Source: an uncultured Treponema sp.
GTDB lineage: Bacteria; Spirochaetota; Spirochaetia; Treponematales; Treponemataceae
DNA: 64,000 bases
Assembly: GCF_934725225.1 (NCBI RefSeq)
Contig: NZ_CAKVAM010000002.1
Coordinates: forward strand, 310,001-374,000
Direction: 5' to 3'
The notes under the pieces were generated by a model. That model saw only the letters and a program-made list of their open reading frames with translations. It was not told the origin of the DNA and ran no database searches. Below are positions 34,297 to 42,673 of this stretch, piece by piece. The first letter of the stretch is position 1. Each line of letters opens with the position of its first letter. The translations under genes were made by a program, and so were the position numbers.

Positions 34297-35541
34297 ATGT
34301 TCAGTGCACAAGAAATACGCAGCGATTTTAAGATATTCAGCCAACCAGAAAACGAAGGGCTTATTTACTTGGACAGCGCGGCTACAACTCATAGGCCGGA
34401 ATGTGTAATTCAGGCTGAAGCTGACTTTTACAGAAAGAACAACGCCAATCCTTTGCGCGGACTTTACGCTTTGAGCATAAGGGCAACTGAAGACTATGAA
34501 AATGCAAGGGCTTCTGTTGCAAAATTCCTGAATGCCAGCGAGCCTGCGGAAATTGTTTTTACACGCAATGCTTCTGAAAGCCTGAATCTTGTTGCGTACA
34601 CTCTTGGGCTTTCTGAAGTTCAGGCTGGGGACGAAGTTGTTGTAAGCTGCATGGAGCATCATTCGAACATTCTTCCGTGGCAGATGGTTTGCAATGCAAA
34701 GGGCGCAAAACTTGTGTGGCTTGAGTGCGATTCTTCCGCGGAAATTTCAGAGCAGGAAATAAAGGCGAAAATAAATTCCAAGACAAAAATTGTTGCGGTT
34801 GCGCAGGTTAGTAATGTCTTTGGAATCACAAATCCTATAGAAAAAATTGCAAGCTATGCCCATAAAGTTGGAAACGGCGGAAAAGGCGCTTACGTTGTTG
34901 TGGACGGTGCTCAGAGCGCGCCTCATAAAAAAATCGATGTGCAGGCATTGGATGCGGACTTTTTTGCGTTTTCGGGGCATAAACTTTGCGCTCCTATGGG
35001 AATTGGCGCTCTTTATGGAAAAAAACAGCTGCTTGAAAAGATTCCTCCTTTTTTGCGTGGCGGAGAAATGATTGAATATGTTACCCGCGAGACTACGACT
35101 TTTGCAGAAGTTCCGCATAAATTTGAAGCCGGAACTGTAAACGCTGGTGGAGCTGTTGCGCTTGCAAAGGCGATAGAATATATTCAGGGAATCGGACTTG
35201 ATAATATAGAAAAAAACGACGATTCTCTTGCCCAGACGATGATTGAGGAAATGAAAAAAATTCCTTATCTTCATATAATCGGAAACGATGACTATAAAAA
35301 GCACTGCGGAATTGTTACTTTTACCATTGACGGCGTGCATCCGCATGACATTGCTTCTATTCTCGATACAGAAAAAATTGCAGTCAGGGCAGGTCATCAT
35401 TGCGCCCAGCCTTTGATGCAGAAACTTGGCGTAGGCTCAACTGCGCGCGCAAGTTGCTACTTTTACAACACTCAGCAGGAAGTTGAAACTTTTATTGAAA
35501 AGCTAAAGCTTGTCCGCCGCTGGATGGGATTCAAAGAGTAA
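34297..35541 (+). CDS. sufS: Cysteine desulfurase SufS
   Basis: PLP enzyme that supplies sulfur from cysteine. About 414 residues from ATG 34297 with GAGGAAA upstream; the longer frame to 34237 overlaps sufD without a site. Landmarks: LDSAATTHRP, PLP lysine K229 in FSGHKLCAPMGIG, and the catalytic cysteine C369 in RAGHHCAQP. It belongs to the group II (SufS) desulfurases and pairs with SufU encoded next. Confidence 0.97.
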   Translation: MFSAQEIRSDFKIFSQPENEGLIYLDSAATTHRPECVIQAEADFYRKNNANPLRGLYALSIRATEDYENARASVAKFLNASEPAEIVFTRNASESLNLVAYTLGLSEVQAGDEVVVSCMEHHSNILPWQMVCNAKGAKLVWLECDSSAEISEQEIKAKINSKTKIVAVAQVSNVFGITNPIEKIASYAHKVGNGGKGAYVVVDGAQSAPHKKIDVQALDADFFAFSGHKLCAPMGIGALYGKKQLLEKIPPFLRGGEMIEYVTRETTTFAEVPHKFEAGTVNAGGAVALAKAIEYIQGIGLDNIEKNDDSLAQTMIEEMKKIPYLHIIGNDDYKKHCGIVTFTIDGVHPHDIASILDTEKIAVRAGHHCAQPLMQKLGVGSTARASCYFYNTQQEVETFIEKLKLVRRWMGFKE

Positions 35542-35567
35542 AGGCAATTAAAAACTGAGGTACTAAC

Positions 35568-36041
35568 ATGGATTTGAAATCGCTTTATCAGGAAATTCTT
35601 AACGAGCATAATTTGAACCCGACCCACAAGGGCGTTATGGAAAACCCGACATTTACGTTGCAAGGCGTGAACCCTAGCTGCGGAGACAATATTTATCTTC
35701 AGCTTAAAATCGATGATAACGGAATAATTTCAGAAGGAAGCTTTAACGGCTCTGGATGCGCTGTAAGCCAAGCTTCTGTAGACATGATGCTTGATGACAT
35801 AATCGGAAAATCAAAGGATGAAGCTCTGCGGCTTGCTTCACTTTTTATGGACATGATTTACGGCAAGGTTGAAGACGACAACACTTTGGAAGAACTTGAT
35901 GAAGCTGCAAGCCTTAAAAATATCAGCAAAATGCCTGCTCGTGTAAAATGCGCAGTCCTTGGCTGGCACACAATGGAAGAAATGCTCAAAAACGGAAAAA
36001 CTGCCGGGCAGGGAAGTGTGGAACATTGCACAACAGAATAA
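35568..36041 (+). CDS. sufU: SufU sulfurtransferase/zinc protein
   Basis: SufU accepts persulfide sulfur from SufS using a zinc-bound cysteine. The 157 residues have the three conserved cysteines in NPSCGDNIYL, GSGCAVSQAS and RVKCAVLGWHT, and the SufU-specific insert between them. SufU rather than SufE fits the sufCBDSU arrangement known from Firmicutes and treponemes. It is the last gene of the operon. Confidence 0.95.
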   Translation: MDLKSLYQEILNEHNLNPTHKGVMENPTFTLQGVNPSCGDNIYLQLKIDDNGIISEGSFNGSGCAVSQASVDMMLDDIIGKSKDEALRLASLFMDMIYGKVEDDNTLEELDEAASLKNISKMPARVKCAVLGWHTMEEMLKNGKTAGQGSVEHCTTE

Positions 36042-36071
36042 ATTTTGCTTAGCTTTTGTAGATTACTTTAT

Positions 36072-36305
36072 TTATAATCCAGCCTCGGCATACACTTCTT
36101 CTGCTGGAATTGTTTTTTCTTTTCCACTTTTTATGTCCTCGAGGATTTTTTCAGAAAGATAGATGTCCTCCAAATCTTCAAGATAATCTTCAAGCAAAAG
36201 ATTATAATAGAAGCTTGTTGGTCTGTGGGTTTCTTTTGCAAGAAAATCCATTCTGCTTTTAAGTTCTGGTGTTGTTCTGAAAGTTGCGGTTGCTGTCATT
36301 GCCAT
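36072..36305 (-). CDS. Orphan ribbon-helix-helix antitoxin-like protein
   Basis: The 77-residue product begins with a ribbon-helix-helix pattern (TATFRTTPELKSRMDFLAKE), as in RelB/DinJ/CopG-type antitoxins. A long acidic helical tail follows (YLEDLEDIYLSEKILEDIK). GAGAGG lies 7 bp before the ATG. No toxin gene follows on the same strand: sufU is convergent. The upstream inverted repeat suggests autoregulation. It may be a leftover antitoxin or a stand-alone regulator. Confidence 0.7.
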   Translation of the reverse strand: MAMTATATFRTTPELKSRMDFLAKETHRPTSFYYNLLLEDYLEDLEDIYLSEKILEDIKSGKEKTIPAEEVYAEAGL

Positions 36306-36318
36306 AATTGTACCTCTC

Positions 36319-36346
36319 TGTAATACAATGTAATCGATGTATTACA
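36319..36346 (-). promoter_or_regulatory. Probable operator of the RHH gene
   Basis: TGTAATAC (36319-36326) and GTATTACA (36339-36346) are perfect inverted repeats 12 bp apart, with an additional TGTAAT half site at 36329-36334. The site starts 14 bp upstream of the RHH start codon, as expected for an autorepressing ribbon-helix-helix protein. Confidence 0.6.
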
Positions 36347-36452
36347 ATTTGTCAAATAAAAAAAATCTTCAATAACCAAAAAATTTCAATAAAAACAATG
36401 ATTTGCTATTGACTTTTTTTTTATGACCTTGTATTTTATATGCACATTGCAT

Positions 36453-36523
36453 TCCCCGATTGTGTAATGGTAGCACTTGAGATTCTGGTTCTCACTGTGG
36501 GGGTTCGAATCCTCCTTGGGGAA
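36453..36523 (+). tRNA. tRNA-Gln (anticodon CTG)
   Basis: Acceptor TCCCCGA (36453-36459) pairs with TTGGGGA (36516-36522), discriminator A. The anticodon stem TGAGA/TCTCA encloses TTCTGGT, giving anticodon CTG. T-arm GGGGG-TTCGAAT-CCTCC. A TTGACT at 36409-36414 with TATTTT at 36432-36437 (17-bp spacer) is a plausible promoter. Confidence 0.93.
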
Positions 36524-36526
36524 TAT

Positions 36527-36558
36527 AAGCTGGACTGCTAGTCTGGCTTTTTTTGTTT
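36527..36558 (+). terminator. Hairpin and T-run after tRNA-Gln
   Basis: AGCTGGACT and AGTCTGGCT pair around a short loop with two G-U pairs and are followed by seven T. It lies only a few bases before tRNA-Glu, so read-through may supply both tRNAs. Confidence 0.7.
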
Positions 36559-36559
36559 A

Positions 36560-36631
36560 GGTTCCTTCGTCTATCGGCTAGGACGTGACCCTCTCAAGGT
36601 CGAAAGACGGGTTCGATTCCCGTAGGAACCG
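36560..36631 (+). tRNA. tRNA-Glu (anticodon CTC)
   Basis: Acceptor GGTTCCT (36560-36566) pairs perfectly with AGGAACC (36624-36630), discriminator G. The anticodon loop CTCTCAA gives CTC. T-arm ACGGG-TTCGATT-CCCGT. No encoded CCA. Confidence 0.95.
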
Positions 36632-36634
36632 TTT

Positions 36635-36662
36635 GCTCCTGTTTTGCGCAGGAGCTTTTTTT
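36635..36662 (+). terminator. Terminator after tRNA-Glu
   Basis: GCTCCTG (36635-36641) and CAGGAGC (36649-36655) form a perfect 7-bp stem followed by seven T. Confidence 0.92.
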
Positions 36663-36748
36663 ATGCATTTTTACTAGAAACTCATAGGAAAAAGTGATAG
36701 TCTTTTGAAACATATAAAAATCAGTATTCATTTAACTTGGAGTAGGAA

Positions 36749-37981
36749 ATGACATTTTTTGAGGAGCTTCAGTGGCGCGGACTTGTTAAGGATGTTGCCG
36801 GAGAAGACATTGCAGACAAGCTTAACAATGAAAAAATCACATTTTACTGGGGAACAGACCCTACAGCAGACAGCCTTCACTTGGGACATTATTCGTCTTT
36901 GGTAACAGCAAAACGTCTTGCACGCGCAGGTCATCATCCGATTCTTTTGGTGGGCGGCTCTACAGGACTTATTGGAGATCCTCGTCCTACAGCAGAACGT
37001 GAAATAATCAGCCACGAAACGCTTGAAAAAAATCTTGCGGGAATTAAAAGCCAGGTTGACAGGATTTTTGAAGGAAAGGCGGAAATTGTAAACAACTACG
37101 ACTGGACAAAAGATTATACTTTCCTTGAATTTTTGCGCGACATTGGAAAATACATAAACGTGAACTATATGCTTTCAAAGGAAATAATTTCACGCCGCCT
37201 TGACACTGGAATTACTTTTGCGGAATTTTCATATACGCTTCTGCAAGGCTACGACTTTTTGTGGCTTTACAGAAACAAAAACTGCATTCTTCAGGCTGAA
37301 GGCGCGGATCAGTGGGGAAACATAACAACAGGCCTTGAGCTTATCCGCAAAATTGAAGGAAAAGAAGCTTACGGATTCACGATGCCGCTTGTTTTGGACA
37401 AATACGGAAATAAATTCGGAAAAAGCGCAGGAAATGCACTGTGGCTTGACTTGAATAAAACTTCAAGCTATGAGCTTTACCAGTATCTTGTAAACGTTGA
37501 CGATTCGATGGTTGTTGACTACCTTAAGATTTTTACCTTCCTCTCAAAAGAGCAGATTGAAGAGCTTGAGGCAAAAAACAAGGAGCATCCAGAGCTTCGT
37601 GAGGCTCACAAGGCTTTGGCGCGTGAAATTATAACTGATTTGCACGGAGCGGCGGAGTTTGAAAAAGCCGTGAACATAAGCAATTCGCTTTTTTCCGGCA
37701 ATGTAAAATCTCTTAGCTTAAAGGACATTGAAATTGGATTTAAGGACGTTCCGACTGCCACGATTTCAGAAGGCGAAAAACTGATTGATGTGCTTGTAAA
37801 CAATAAAATCGCTTCAAGCAAACGCGAGGCAAGAGAATTTCTTGCGGCAGGATCAATAACCTTAAATGGCGAAAAGTTCACGGACGAAAATATGCCTGTA
37901 ACAAGCCAGCTTGCAATTGAAGGAAAAGTGATTGTCTTGCGCCGCGGAAAAAAGAAAAACTACATTGTTAAATTTGGTTGA
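36749..37981 (+). CDS. tyrS: Tyrosyl-tRNA synthetase
   Basis: Class I aminoacyl-tRNA synthetase. The 410 residues have the HIGH-type motif HLGH (in TADSLHLGHYSSL), the tyrosine-pocket region YTLLQGYDFLWLY and GADQWGNITTG, the KMSKS-type motif KFGKS, and a C-terminal S4 RNA-binding domain (about 345-405). GGAG lies 8 bp before the ATG. It follows two tRNA genes but is not likely to be co-transcribed, as a strong terminator intervenes. Confidence 0.97.
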   Translation: MTFFEELQWRGLVKDVAGEDIADKLNNEKITFYWGTDPTADSLHLGHYSSLVTAKRLARAGHHPILLVGGSTGLIGDPRPTAEREIISHETLEKNLAGIKSQVDRIFEGKAEIVNNYDWTKDYTFLEFLRDIGKYINVNYMLSKEIISRRLDTGITFAEFSYTLLQGYDFLWLYRNKNCILQAEGADQWGNITTGLELIRKIEGKEAYGFTMPLVLDKYGNKFGKSAGNALWLDLNKTSSYELYQYLVNVDDSMVVDYLKIFTFLSKEQIEELEAKNKEHPELREAHKALAREIITDLHGAAEFEKAVNISNSLFSGNVKSLSLKDIEIGFKDVPTATISEGEKLIDVLVNNKIASSKREAREFLAAGSITLNGEKFTDENMPVTSQLAIEGKVIVLRRGKKKNYIVKFG

Positions 37982-38006
37982 GAATTTGGCAATTCTGATT
38001 TATAAT
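37978..38006 (+). promoter_or_regulatory. Promoter of adk
   Basis: TTGAGA (37978-37983), 17-bp spacer, TATAAT (38001-38006). It overlaps the tyrS stop codon and gives a leader of about 45 nt. Confidence 0.65.
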
Positions 38007-38058
38007 ATCATGCGGTGTTTTTATAAAAGCACGCTAAAATTTTATGGGAGCAAAACAG

Positions 38059-38691
38059 ATGAATTTTATTTTTTTAGGACCACCGGGAGCAGGAAAAGGA
38101 ACTTTGGCAGCTCAGGTTTCTGAAGAATACGGAATCCCTCAGATTTCCACAGGAGATATTTTCCGCGAGAACATCAAGAACCAGACAGAACTTGGAAAAA
38201 AAGTAAAGGCGATTCTTGATTCCGGCGGACTTGTAAGCGATGACGTTGTTCTTGAAATTGTAGAAGACAGGCTCAAGAAAGATGACTGCAAGAACGGCTT
38301 TATCTTGGACGGATTTCCACGCACAATTCCGCAGGCAGAAGCATTTGAAAAGCTCGGAATCGATGTAAAGGTTGTTAACTTTGAAGTTGACAACGACTTG
38401 ATTATTGCGCGCCTTTCAAATCGCCGTGTATGCAAAAACTGCAAGGCAAACTACAATGTTAAGTTTATGCCTCCAAAAGTTGAAGGAAAATGCGACAAAT
38501 GTGGCGGAGAACTTTTTACACGCGAAGACGACAAGCTTGAGTCTATAACTCACCGCCTTGAAGTTTACAGAAAAGAAACAGAGCCTCTTATTGAATTCTA
38601 CAAGAAGCTTGGAAAAATCACAGACATCGACAGCGCAAGAGATTCAAGTCTTGTTCTTGTTGACTTTAAAAAGCTTTTTCCAAAGAAATAA
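38059..38691 (+). CDS. adk: Adenylate kinase
   Basis: Catalyses AMP + ATP to 2 ADP. About 211 residues from ATG 38059 with GGGAG upstream; the ATG at 38044 would place that site inside the gene. Motifs: P-loop FLGPPGAGKGT, AMP-binding STGDIFRENI, DGFPRTIPQAEAF, and a zinc-type LID with four cysteines (CKNCKANYN, GKCDKCGGEL). Long, LID-containing form of the enzyme. Confidence 0.97.
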   Translation: MNFIFLGPPGAGKGTLAAQVSEEYGIPQISTGDIFRENIKNQTELGKKVKAILDSGGLVSDDVVLEIVEDRLKKDDCKNGFILDGFPRTIPQAEAFEKLGIDVKVVNFEVDNDLIIARLSNRRVCKNCKANYNVKFMPPKVEGKCDKCGGELFTREDDKLESITHRLEVYRKETEPLIEFYKKLGKITDIDSARDSSLVLVDFKKLFPKK

Positions 38692-38715
38692 AACTTTAAG
38701 CATTTAGCTTTTATT

Positions 38716-38746
38716 GGCTGTCCAGAAATCGGGCAGCCTTTTTTTT
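38716..38746 (+). terminator. Terminator of adk
   Basis: GGCTGTCC (38716-38723) pairs with GGGCAGCC (38731-38738) with one G-U, followed by eight T. Confidence 0.9.
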
Positions 38747-38770
38747 GTTTCCGCTGAAATTTGCTTTGCC

Positions 38771-38799
38771 TTGAAAATCATTTCCAACTCATGTATTAT
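38771..38799 (+). promoter_or_regulatory. Promoter of the gene at 38806, predicted leaderless
   Basis: TTGAAA (38771-38776), 17-bp spacer, TATTAT (38794-38799), then 6 nt to the ATG at 38806. No ribosome binding site is seen. Confidence 0.6.
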
Positions 38800-38805
38800 T
38801 TTTAT

Positions 38806-40293
38806 ATGCAGAAAAAAGTTACACTTGCTCTTTTTATTGTGATTGTTGCGGCGGTAGCTGTCGCGTTTATTGCAAAGAATTATTTCTATAAGCCAGATAA
38901 AAATAAAACTTCAGCTTCTGTCGTTGTGCCTATGTCAAGTTCCGCAGAAGAAAAAAAGAATTCAGCGTTTTCTTCAATGGAAGAGGATAACGCGCTTGTT
39001 TCCCTTATTCCGCTTAACGACAACGAAACTTTGATTGGCATTGTGAGCATGGATTTTGACGGCGACGGCTTTGATGACCAGGTGAACGTAATCAGAACAA
39101 TGGACAGTCCGTATCTTGCGATTTTGGTTGGACTTTATAATCCGCAGAGAACTGCTTACGAAAGAAAAGCTGTTATTGCCACAGAAATTTCCCAGGCGCA
39201 GACATTTTCTTACACCGGCATGGACTTGACTGGCGAGCACAGGACGGCTTTGGTTTATCAGGGATTTGCAGACAACGGAGATTCCATTCTTCAGGCGTTT
39301 TTTATTTCAAACGCAGGCGGAAACTTTTCACTTACGAAGATTGCCGATTTGCGTGGCGACGGAACAATTTTTATTCAGCAGCTTGACCGCTACGATGCCT
39401 ACGAACGCTCAAAGGCGAACGGCGCGAGTTTCCCAATCTGGGTTTATACTTCGGACACAGAACGGCCGGGCAGCGCAGACCAGCTTCAGATTCAGTATGA
39501 ATGGAAGCATTCGGAAAACAGCTATGTAAAGACAAGAACTGTCCGAGTTGCAGGAAGCAGAATTGCGGCAAAGGAGCTTGCAAAAATTCAGGACGGAACA
39601 GTTGCTACATTCGCAAGCTTTTTGAACGGACTTTGGTATATGACCGAAGCTAACGGAAATTTACGGTACGTTTTCTTTGACTATGATTCCCGCGAGATTA
39701 TTTTTTTCAAGGACGATACGGAAGAAGTTTACAAATGGGCGCACAGCAATATTCGGCGCAACGGAATTTATCTTTCAACTATAAATCAGGAAATTGAAAA
39801 CCTTCAGCGCAGAATCGACATAAGCCTTAAAAGCACAGAAGAAATTCGTATAAGAATTCAAGATGATGTCCGGATGCTTATAAGTGAAAACGCAGTGTGG
39901 GACGGAAACTATAAAAAAATCGGAAAGAATATGTTTTTGAAAAATGCTTCGTCAAAGTCAAACAGCGTTTCAGAATCTTTTGAAAAAGACAGCACTTGGA
40001 AAATTCCAGACGGCTCTACTGTGAAGCTTCAGGACGGAAAATATTCAATGGAATCTGAAGGCTTTTTGGAAACCGGCATTTACACTTGCTTTGAAAACGA
40101 AGGCACTTCTTTTATTCAGTTTCGGCCTGATTCTGAAAACAACGCGCGCTTTTCTGGAGTTTACAAATTGTCTGTGGAAGAAAGCAATTCGCCGCAAAAA
40201 AAATATATCTTGCAGCCATGCAGGGCAACCGGCTACGGAATAGTTGTGCAGGAGTCGCGTCCAGTTGTCCTTATGATTCCGTCTGACAATTAA
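38806..40293 (+). CDS. Membrane-anchored protein, possibly pallilysin-related
   Basis: About 495 residues from ATG 38806; the upstream ATGs overlap the promoter. A signal anchor (LALFIVIVAAVAVAFIA) leads into a Ser/Lys-rich linker. Then comes a domain with a calcium-loop-like DFDGDGFDDQVN, as in FG-GAP-type repeats (about residues 82-95), and a long beta-rich C-terminal half. The overall pattern recalls treponemal proteins annotated as pallilysin-related adhesins, but I am unsure of that link and see no HExxH. The end overlaps the convergent lipoprotein gene by 4 bp. Confidence 0.65.
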   Translation: MQKKVTLALFIVIVAAVAVAFIAKNYFYKPDKNKTSASVVVPMSSSAEEKKNSAFSSMEEDNALVSLIPLNDNETLIGIVSMDFDGDGFDDQVNVIRTMDSPYLAILVGLYNPQRTAYERKAVIATEISQAQTFSYTGMDLTGEHRTALVYQGFADNGDSILQAFFISNAGGNFSLTKIADLRGDGTIFIQQLDRYDAYERSKANGASFPIWVYTSDTERPGSADQLQIQYEWKHSENSYVKTRTVRVAGSRIAAKELAKIQDGTVATFASFLNGLWYMTEANGNLRYVFFDYDSREIIFFKDDTEEVYKWAHSNIRRNGIYLSTINQEIENLQRRIDISLKSTEEIRIRIQDDVRMLISENAVWDGNYKKIGKNMFLKNASSKSNSVSESFEKDSTWKIPDGSTVKLQDGKYSMESEGFLETGIYTCFENEGTSFIQFRPDSENNARFSGVYKLSVEESNSPQKKYILQPCRATGYGIVVQESRPVVLMIPSDN

Positions 40294-40943
40294 TAAACAA
40301 AATTTATGTTGTCAACGAAGACCGAGCCTGAAAAACTTTTGCCTTTTATTTGGAAGGAAATGCTCCTTATGTCGTCGTTTTCGATTATGGCGGAAATCGG
40401 GTTGCCGTTTTCATCTGTTATTTCATGGAGCAGGTCGAAGTAGACATTTATATTTTCGCCTATGCCAAGAAGAATTTCCTGTGTCCTTGAAATTATATGA
40501 TGAGAACCGCCTTGAGTTTCTAAAAGAATTGCAAGCGGATTTTGGCAAGTGTTGTTTATGTCCGCAATCAAGGCTTTTGCGCCCGACCAGTCTTTTTGCA
40601 CAAGATTTTCTATTGAAAACGAAGCCTTTGCATTTTGCGGAATTTTTGCAAAGCTCCATTGCGCGCAGAAATCTCCTTGCGAGCTCCATTCTTCCGTAGT
40701 GTCCGTGTCTGTGGAATAGTCGTCGGTTTTTGTTTCGCCCAGCGCAAACCAAAAGTTCTCTTCTTCAAATCCGTCTATAAGCTCAAGAGTTCCTTTTGGA
40801 AGCGGATTATTTATAGGAATGACTTTTGCCGCCGTGTTTTTTTTCGCAGTTATTTCTGTGTCCGGCTTGCTTGGCGTAGAAGCGCACGACACTAAAAAAG
40901 CCGCCGTTACAAAAAGAAACATTGCCTGAATTGACTTTTTCAT
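40290..40943 (-). CDS. Lipoprotein, possible carbohydrate-binding-like domain
   Basis: The 217-residue product has a lipobox (FLVSC, Cys near residue 20). The rest has the strand order of CBM11/FlaA-like sandwich domains: ELIDGFEEENFWFALG near the start and a C-terminal SVFVDNINFVY, the common last strand of such folds. GGAGG precedes the ATG. Function unknown; a sugar-binding or sheath-associated role is a guess. Confidence 0.65.
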   Translation of the reverse strand: MKKSIQAMFLFVTAAFLVSCASTPSKPDTEITAKKNTAAKVIPINNPLPKGTLELIDGFEEENFWFALGETKTDDYSTDTDTTEEWSSQGDFCAQWSFAKIPQNAKASFSIENLVQKDWSGAKALIADINNTCQNPLAILLETQGGSHHIISRTQEILLGIGENINVYFDLLHEITDENGNPISAIIENDDIRSISFQIKGKSFSGSVFVDNINFVY

Positions 40944-41127
40944 AATTCCTCCATAAATGATTGAATCTGATATTAACTATATATACGATTTTTTTCAAAA
41001 ACTGCAAGGCTTCCGAAATAAATCCGCTGTGGCATTTGATTTTTTTGTGTTTTCTCTGTAAAATCAGTAACTAATATTATGCTACTTTGTTTATAATATT
41101 TTCTTTTTTAACTTTTGGAGGCTTTAA

Positions 41128-42447
41128 GTGAAAAAGGTTGTTTTGGGAATTGCCGCTGCGCTTTTTATTGGAGCGGCTGCTAGTGCGCAGGTTTTGGAAA
41201 GAGCGCAGATTAAGAACACTTTGTGGACTGGATTTGGAAACCCGTTTGACGGCGACACAATGTTCTATGGTTTTACTGATATTTTTCAGGCAAGATTTGA
41301 CCAGGGTAAGTTCACGATGGACGGAATGCTCAACATGGGCGCATTGGCAAACTATGAAAACGGCGGCGATGTTGACAACTTTGAAGTTGGAACAACAAAT
41401 TTGAATCCGCTTGCTCTTCACTACGGACGAAACACAAGAGGCGGCAATCACTCAAATACAAATCGTGATGGCTATAATAATGCTATTGATTCAAACAACA
41501 CAATTACAGACGCTTTTTATTTGAACTTTGTTTACCATATCAACCGCAACTTTGACTTTGGAATGGGAACAAAACTCAACTGGAAAGTCGGACCTGCTCC
41601 GGGATACGGCGACTGGGTTTGGGGACCTAATGCTCACGTAAGACAGGGCGGATTCAGCACAGCCTACGATGACCGCTCAGGCTCATTTGCTCCTAGCTCA
41701 ACTTCAACAGACTGCGCAGGCTACTACAAGTTCACTGTTGACAGACCGGGCACTGCTGATGTTGTAGGATTCATTCCTTATTCAAATTCCTATGCAAGAA
41801 GAGGACTTGGCGTAAGATACGTTTCAAAAGGAAAATTGAACCTTGAAGCGGGCGCAGTTCTTCCTAACGGATTCAACACAGACGATCCTGCTGTGAACTT
41901 TGGTGTAAAATTTGCTCCTGTAAACTGGATTAGCATTGGCGCTGCAATGGAAGGCGCTTTTGAAGATGCCGCAAACTTCTATGCAGGCTCAACAATCGGC
42001 GCAAAAAACTTTGTTCTTGAAGTTTATCTTGCAATGGATTCTTTGTTCACAAAAGAAAAGGATGACGAGGCTTACGGACTTGGAGGCGCAATCACATTCT
42101 CGCTTCCAAACTCAAAGCTTTCTTTGCGCCCGGAAGCCGGCTTGAACTTCTTTGAAAATGACGATTACACATTCGCTTGGTATGCTGGAGCTGCTCTTAT
42201 TGTTCCTATTAACAAGGACTTCCAGTTCAATGCTTATGGTTCTCTTGCATTCGGTTCTAAAGACAAGGACTGGGACGATGACGACTGGAACGGCGGACAC
42301 ATCTTTACAATCCGTCCTTCTGTAAAATACAAGTTCTCTAAGAAAACAGACTTTGACCTTAACTTGAACTTGGAAAACAGAAAGGCATTCGACGGAAAAA
42401 CTCGCAATGCTTGGTCTTGCGGATTCTATGTAAGCCACATTCTGTAA
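41128..42447 (+). CDS. Outer-membrane porin-like beta-barrel
   Basis: The 439 residues start at GTG 41128 behind TGGAGGC. A signal peptide (ending AAASA) is followed by repeated amphipathic strands with Tyr/Phe/Gly girdles (FDFGMGTKLNWKVG, LNLEAGAVLPNGF, FTIRPSVKYKFSK). No soluble domain is seen, and it ends GFYVSHIL. A barrel of 16 or more strands fits the length; substrate is unknown. TATAAT at 41092-41097 is a candidate -10 box without a good -35. Confidence 0.75.
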   Translation: MKKVVLGIAAALFIGAAASAQVLERAQIKNTLWTGFGNPFDGDTMFYGFTDIFQARFDQGKFTMDGMLNMGALANYENGGDVDNFEVGTTNLNPLALHYGRNTRGGNHSNTNRDGYNNAIDSNNTITDAFYLNFVYHINRNFDFGMGTKLNWKVGPAPGYGDWVWGPNAHVRQGGFSTAYDDRSGSFAPSSTSTDCAGYYKFTVDRPGTADVVGFIPYSNSYARRGLGVRYVSKGKLNLEAGAVLPNGFNTDDPAVNFGVKFAPVNWISIGAAMEGAFEDAANFYAGSTIGAKNFVLEVYLAMDSLFTKEKDDEAYGLGGAITFSLPNSKLSLRPEAGLNFFENDDYTFAWYAGAALIVPINKDFQFNAYGSLAFGSKDKDWDDDDWNGGHIFTIRPSVKYKFSKKTDFDLNLNLENRKAFDGKTRNAWSCGFYVSHIL

Positions 42448-42453
42448 AGAAAG

Positions 42454-42477
42454 ATCTTCGGGTCAATGCCCGAAGAT
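42454..42477 (+). repeat. Intergenic palindrome, CTTCGGG type
   Basis: ATCTTCGGG (42454-42462) and CCCGAAGAT (42469-42477) form a perfect 9-bp stem with a 6-nt loop, followed by GACAG. It comes right after the porin-like gene and may act as a weak terminator. A second copy of the stem lies at 45106-45128. Confidence 0.75.
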
Positions 42478-42524
42478 GACAGACAGCTTGCCGATTGCAA
42501 AAATGGCAGGCTGACTGTAATACT

Positions 42525-42551
42525 GTCATTCCCTGGCTTGACCGGGGAATC
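42525..42551 (+). repeat. Intergenic palindrome, GTCATTCCC type
   Basis: TCATTCCCTGG (42526-42536) and CCGGGGAAT (42542-42550) pair around CTTGA with one G-U. The sequence belongs to the same GTCAT...GGCTTGACC family as the core of the 30614-30755 element. Confidence 0.7.
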
Positions 42552-42673
42552 TGTTTAAGCGCATTTATTTCTATATAAATGCAAGAGAATATGCTGTGGA
42601 ATTCAGCTGAGGACCCACCACCGTAAAATCCGGACTTCTCTTAACTCTTTTTTTCGTTTAGGGGGACATCTAA

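Noticed and set aside
34747..35400. 217-codon open frame opposite sufS
   Set aside because: Shadow of the sufS reading frame; composition is Asn/Arg/Phe-rich, as expected from the reverse strand.
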